Source: Cryptomeria japonica (taxonomy: Eukaryota > Streptophyta > Pinopsida > Cupressales > Cupressaceae). Taken from it: a stretch of DNA of 62,000 nucleotides. The DNA is taken from assembly GCF_030272615.1 (NCBI RefSeq), contig NC_081412.1:38200911-38262910 (forward strand). The letters run 5' to 3'. Numbering within the stretch: the first letter of the stretch is position 1; each line of letters opens with the position of its first letter. Both the position numbers and the translations under genes were made by a program. The notes under the pieces were generated by a model. It did not search any database. It was not told the origin of the DNA and saw nothing but the letters and a program-made list of their open reading frames with translations. Below are positions 57,961 through 62,000 of this stretch, piece after piece.

Positions 57961-60524
57961 ATGCCTTCACGATGACCGGAACGTCCCACAAGGATTGAGA
58001 TCCTGCGCCAGGCCATGATTGACGACGAGCCACTGGACGAGGTGAGTTGACTGAATGTTTGACTTTTGATTTTCCGCATTTTGACTTTTCTGTGATCGTT
58101 TGCGGGCCTTGAAGGATGAACCGGGCCCCACCCAGGGCACCATGGTCCCTGTGGGGCACCCTGGTCCCCCCAGGGCACCATGGTCCCTGACAGGGTGCCA
58201 TGGTCCCCTCAGGGCGCCATGGTCCCTGACAAGACGCCATGGTCCCTAATAGGGCGCCATGGTCCCAATAGGGGCGCCATGGTCCCAATCAGGGCTTGGC
58301 GAGGGGTTTCAGGGTTAGCATATGATGTTTGACAGTTTGCATGAGTGATTTTGATGATCGAGTACTGATTATGGTTATGTTTTTGTGTTGCAGGGTCTCC
58401 CATACATGAGAGAGCATACAGCGGGACATATTCTTCGTAGTTTGCGAGATCAGATTCTGCAGCTGACTCAGGCAGAGAGAGACACATTATCGATCGTGGG
58501 ATTATGGTATGTGATCCTCATGCCAGCCATTCGGTTCCATCCTGCGATGCTGATGGCATTGATGGAGTGATGGGATCCTGACACATGCACATTTCATCTT
58601 CCAGTAGGGGAGCTGACGGTTACACTCGAGGATGTGTACCGTATACTTCGTCTTCCTATCAGAGGAGCGACTGTTACATATGCAATCGATCGGTCAGCGG
58701 AGGATCGTCAGAGAGAGCAGGTATATTGCATAGGGAGAGTCATGTCGAGTGAGATGAGAGGTCGCATTATGGTCAGCTAGCTCTTACATCCTACAGGGGA
58801 GGTACCCCTTCTGAGACACCTTATGATCACCATCATAGCACTAGCCGTCTGCCCTAATGGGCGAGGTACGCATATGCATGGGGGTCTCACATGGTGCATC
58901 AGAGTGATGGAGAGACACAGGAGAGTATATGCTTGGGGTCGGAGTATGCTTGCACATCTCTATCACGACCTTGAGGAGTATGTATTTGGACAGGGTTGCA
59001 GTTTGATGACATGCACACTTCTGCAGGTGTGGATTTTAGAGCACTTCACATGCACCAGGCCTGTCGGCTTTCCACTGAGTACGGCTAGCGAGCAACCTAG
59101 GGTGTTTGCTTATCCACTTACCAGCAAGTGGAGATTTGGAGATTTGTTATATTGGAGAGTGATTTTTGATAGACTGACAGCCGAGGTGACAGTGTGGAGA
59201 CCCTACCTATGGATGCATAGATGGGATGGGATGGAGAGACAGTTAGCATGCCTACAGAGGAACTACCTACTGCAGGGACGATATTCACACATCATAGTCC
59301 CATTCTACTTCGACCGAGTACGGAGGCAGTTTGGGCTAGAGCAGTGTGTTCCAGCCGATGTGCCCATCTATACTCGACACTCACGGGTCCTTCCTAGACC
59401 TAAAGCAGTAGCGAGACCGACGATAGATGACATCGAGACTACAGATATAGAGGGATCTGATCAGGATGTAGTCACTGATTACTCTGCAGAGCCTGGAGCA
59501 CAGCGCAGGTATGTCTCATGGTTTATGAGATCATATCCAGGTCCTATCTTTCCACCAGATCACCCGACAGGCCATCCAGGCCCATGGAGACATGGAGACC
59601 AAGATGAGGACCAGGGATCCAGGTCAGAGGAGCCAGAGGAGGGAGAGGGTCATGAGGAGGCGGGAGATCCTGATCCACCTACAGGCGATCAATCCAGCGC
59701 CGAGGAGGAGGAGGAGGACACAGATAGAGATGAGGACGAGGAGGATGTAAGTGAGGATGCGGATGAGGACGAGGATGAGGATGACGAGGAGGATGACGAG
59801 GAGGAGGATAGAGATGATGAGGAGGAGTTAGATGCAGCTCCCCACCATTCAGGAGATGATACCATAGCTCTGGATCCTCCTCTTATTCCCCAACAAGGGG
59901 AACATGAGGCGATACGGAGACCTGTTCCTAGTACCGTCCAGCCTACACCCATCATGCACAGATTAGTCGAGTGAGGGGAGCCTAGTAGATCCCAGTCATA
60001 GATGCTACCGTATCATGATCCCTACTAGCGTGAGGGAGATCTAGGTATAGTAAGTTTATATTAATTGATTAATGTTTTGATGATATAGAATGGTACTAAC
60101 AAAAATCTATTCTACTGCCACAGCTAATGTGCAGGAGTGGCGTTCCCTGATTCAGCAGGCAGTGACAAACATTTCCACGATAGCACAGATCCCCAGTTCC
60201 TCACAGATTGCTTATAGGCCTCAAGGGAATGCGGGTCGGCATGAGGACTTGTTTTCCCCATTCTGAGTAGAGGTAGACATATGGAGGGAGAGAGAGGGAG
60301 TCCTATCAGAGGACCTTCAGTAGGCGTGGCGAGATCTAACAGCAGCTCAGACCGAGGCTACCACCTATCGCGCGATCCTTATGGATAGGGATCGTAGGAG
60401 TTCCTCTCGGAGTCACTCACGGTCTGTATCGCGCTACACACCCATGGGTCCACCTTCACGGCCAGATCAGGAGGGAGCGTCCAGTCGACACTCTCCAGCC
60501 ACTAGCCCTAGGGATAGGAGATGA
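57961..60524 (+). pseudogene. PMD gene copy 3, three exons, nearly complete, antisense in Gypsy 3
   Basis: Exon 1 is 57961-58041 (27 codons, ending at gtgagt). Intron 1 (58042-58393) ends in gtgttgcag. Exon 2 is 58394-60049 and ends at gtaagt. Intron 2 (60050-60134) has a tactaac branch site near 60092. Exon 3 runs from 60135 to TGA at 60522-60524. All junctions are phase 0. PMD motifs are CTFHLPVGELTVTLEDVYRI, LRHLMITIIALAVCPNGRG, LLQVWILEHF and VTVWRPYLWMH. A long Asp/Glu tract (about 59695-59835) follows, and exon 3 has a charged helix and an SRSHSRSVSR-like basic tail. In-frame stops are at 57973, 58568, 58778, 59972, 59999, 60026, 60264 and 60321; those I could compare fit C-to-T or G-to-A. 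PMD proteins of plants (MAIN, MAIL1) act in the nucleus in genome stability and silencing; a role for this one is unknown. Confidence 0.8.
58110..58290 (+). repeat. Tandem repeat GGGCGCCATGGTCCCTGA in PMD copy 3 intron 1
   Basis: About eight units of roughly 20-24 bases contain gggc(a/g)ccatggtccc or gggcaccctggtcc. They fill the middle of the 352-bp intron. Each unit contains ccatgg, itself palindromic. Confidence 0.92.
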
Positions 60525-60539
60525 TTTTATGATGTAGGA

Positions 60540-61120
60540 GAGGTCACATTTTGGATGTACAGTGACCTGTATTTGTATACGATCCACATATATATATGTA
60601 TATATACATGCTTCTCTTTTGTATCAAATGTGTTATCTTTAATGCTTAAACAATGTATATTTTGTTTTGATTAAATCTAATACATTTGGTAAATGTACAT
60701 GTATGTTCAGAATTTAATTTCCATGTGATTGATTTCTCAATGCTCCATGATTAAATTGATACATGTGTGACTTAATTAAAATATTTAATCAAGTACTACA
60801 TTGATGATAGGGAAGAGATATGCATTAAGTCTAAGAATCATATAACTAATGTGATTTAATTTTGAACTTAAACACAACATGATACGATTCTACTTAACAC
60901 ATAAAGACACTGTATAATATGCTAACATAATGGAAATGTAAATCTTTTACAACTTACATAAATGAATTCAAGACAAACTATAAAGTAAAGAGACACGCTT
61001 GTCAAGAACGAAGCAATATAGATTAAACACCATAACATTTAATTCTATTTTGCTCTAATTAGGAGATACTAACATATTATCCAATGTTGAAGAACTGAAA
61101 AGAAGATAGATGAGGAATGA
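60540..61120. other. AT-rich spacer between the 3' ends of PMD copy 3 and Gypsy 3 pol
   Basis: The two genes converge here. No ORF is supported. A (TA)n-like stretch is at 60587-60606. The place corresponds to 37603-39270 in the inner element. Confidence 0.6.
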
Positions 61121-61124
61121 AGAA

Positions 61125-62000
61125 TTAAGCATAATATCTACGCAAGTGCATAGCATTGATAGGTTCTTTAAGAGGCGTACCGTCTACATCCGCTATTTTG
61201 TAAGCACCTGATCCATAATCCTCAATAACGCTATATGGTCCAAGCCAATTAGGACTAAATTTTCCCTTTTCTGCAGGTAAGGCATTCACATTGCACTGAT
61301 TCTCATAAAGGACTAAGTCACCTACTGAGAAGGAACGTTGAATAACCTTATCATTATAGCTTCGTTGTAGAGTTTTGTGATATGCTTGAATATGCTCAAG
61401 AGCGTTTATACGCTGTTCATCAAGCATCTCAAGCTATTGAAGTCATTGTTCTCTATAAGAGTCATCATCTACTATACCTTTGAGAGAAACCCTAAGTGAT
61501 GGAATCTCTAATTCTAAGGGCATAATAGCGTCAGCACCATAAACAAGATTATAAGGAGTAGTTCCCGTAGCAATTCGTACACTCATTCAGTAGGCCCAAA
61601 GAGCATAGATTAGCTGGTTACTCCAATCCTTACCATGCTTATTCACAGTTTTATGAAGAATTTGTTCAATTATCTTATTGGATGATTCGGCTTAACCATT
61701 TGACTGAGGATAGTATGGTGTAGAAAATCGATGTTTGATATGATACTTCTCGAGGAATTTCTTCACGTCCTTGTTCTTAAATGATGTCCCATTATTTGAG
61801 ATTATAGTAGAAGGTATCCTGAATCGAGAAATGATGTTTTCTAGAAGAAATTGACAAATCACTTCAGCAATGGTAGAGCGAAGGGGAATAGCTTCTACCC
61901 ACTTCGTAAAGTAATCTGTTGCGGTTATAATGAAGGTGTGTCCTTGAGATGAAGGAGGAGAGATTTTACCAATAAGATCCAAACCACATGCGGAGAAAGG
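61125..62000 (-). pseudogene. Gypsy 3 integrase (partial)
   Basis: The core begins MDLIGKISPPSSQGHTFIIT (first Asp). The second catalytic Asp motif reads SNNG instead of TDNG, so that residue is lost (G-to-A). The Glu motif is present (AESSNK) but follows a stop in place of Gln. The C-terminal GPY/F module is FSPNWLGPYSVIEDYG, and the protein ends MHLRRYYA at 61125-61127. Stops at about 61434 and 61588 break the middle. It is clearly related to, but distinct from, the inner and outer Gypsy integrases, so it is a third lineage. Confidence 0.93.

Larger units (their letters stand above)
55874..62000 (-). mobile_element. Gypsy 3 (partial): integrase, antisense PMD gene, 3' LTR
   Basis: Reading right to left: integrase (62000 to 61125), an AT-rich spacer, a PMD gene on the opposite strand (57961-60524), about 470 bases of non-coding DNA, a polypurine tract (57389-57405) and the 3' LTR (55874-57388). 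The element continues beyond the window. The layout mirrors that of the inner Gypsy element. Confidence 0.88.

Noticed and set aside
58110-58290. Minus-strand ORFs over the ccatggtccc repeat
   Set aside because: They read through a tandem repeat and give Gly/Pro/Trp-rich peptides that repeat with the DNA; they overlap the intron of the PMD gene.
59689-59955. Serine-rich minus-strand ORF opposite PMD copy 3
   Set aside because: It is the complement of the Asp/Glu tract (gag/gat codons read as ctc/atc and tcc/tct), a shadow of the real frame.

Overview
This window looks like plant nuclear DNA, most likely from a large repeat-rich genome; a gymnosperm is my guess from style only, not proof. It is AT-rich and eukaryotic in layout (introns with GT-AG sites, TATA boxes, LTRs). 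It is built almost wholly of retrotransposons in several states of decay, nested inside one another, and has two 500-base assembly gaps (23881-24380, 47381-47880). I see no intact host gene; one short exon-like ORF (16608-16944, minus) is the only non-transposon candidate I would defend, and weakly.

Layout. 1-2890: remnant of a plant mobile domain (PMD) gene (copy 1, plus strand) with tandem repeats in its first intron. 2900-4230: relic Copia leader and LTR, minus strand. 5810-15141: a full-length but dead Copia element, plus strand, whose reverse transcriptase is split by a 2.7-kb non-autonomous LTR element (10031-12730, minus). 15142-23880: old intergenic DNA with a long hairpin (17702-17861), a roughly 2-kb pyrimidine/purine inverted repeat (19550-21500), a microsatellite cluster with a perfect 100-bp palindrome, and an unidentified broken ORF. 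24381-47380: a Ty3/Gypsy element on the minus strand (outer), cut in two by a complete 15.4-kb Gypsy element on the plus strand (inner, 27073-42489) flanked by a perfect 5-bp duplication. 47881-51690: AT-rich DNA with a Copia remnant. 51700-55873: an L1-type LINE, minus strand, interrupted by the 3' LTR of a third Gypsy element (55874 to beyond 62000, minus strand).

Main observation. Inner Gypsy and Gypsy 3 each carry, between integrase and the 3' LTR and on the opposite strand, a PMD gene that runs tail-to-tail with pol. The best copy (57961-60524) has its own TATA, a short first exon, an intron full of tandem repeats, a large PMD exon with an acidic tail, and a small third exon. The gene plan is kept in all three copies, while the intron repeats differ in each. 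In both Gypsy elements the intron repeat motif also occurs in inverted orientation near the 5' end of the element's own transcript (leader of the inner element, LTR of Gypsy 3), so genomic RNA and PMD pre-mRNA, or the two ends of one genomic RNA, could base-pair. I regard this as the most interesting signal in the window.

Both outer and inner Gypsy encode gag (CX2HX4HX4C knuckle), protease, a G-patch domain, reverse transcriptase, two RNase H domains and integrase. This dual RNase H plan is known from the Tat lineage. Nearly all their stop codons are explained by C-to-T or G-to-A changes, as expected for methylated, silenced copies.
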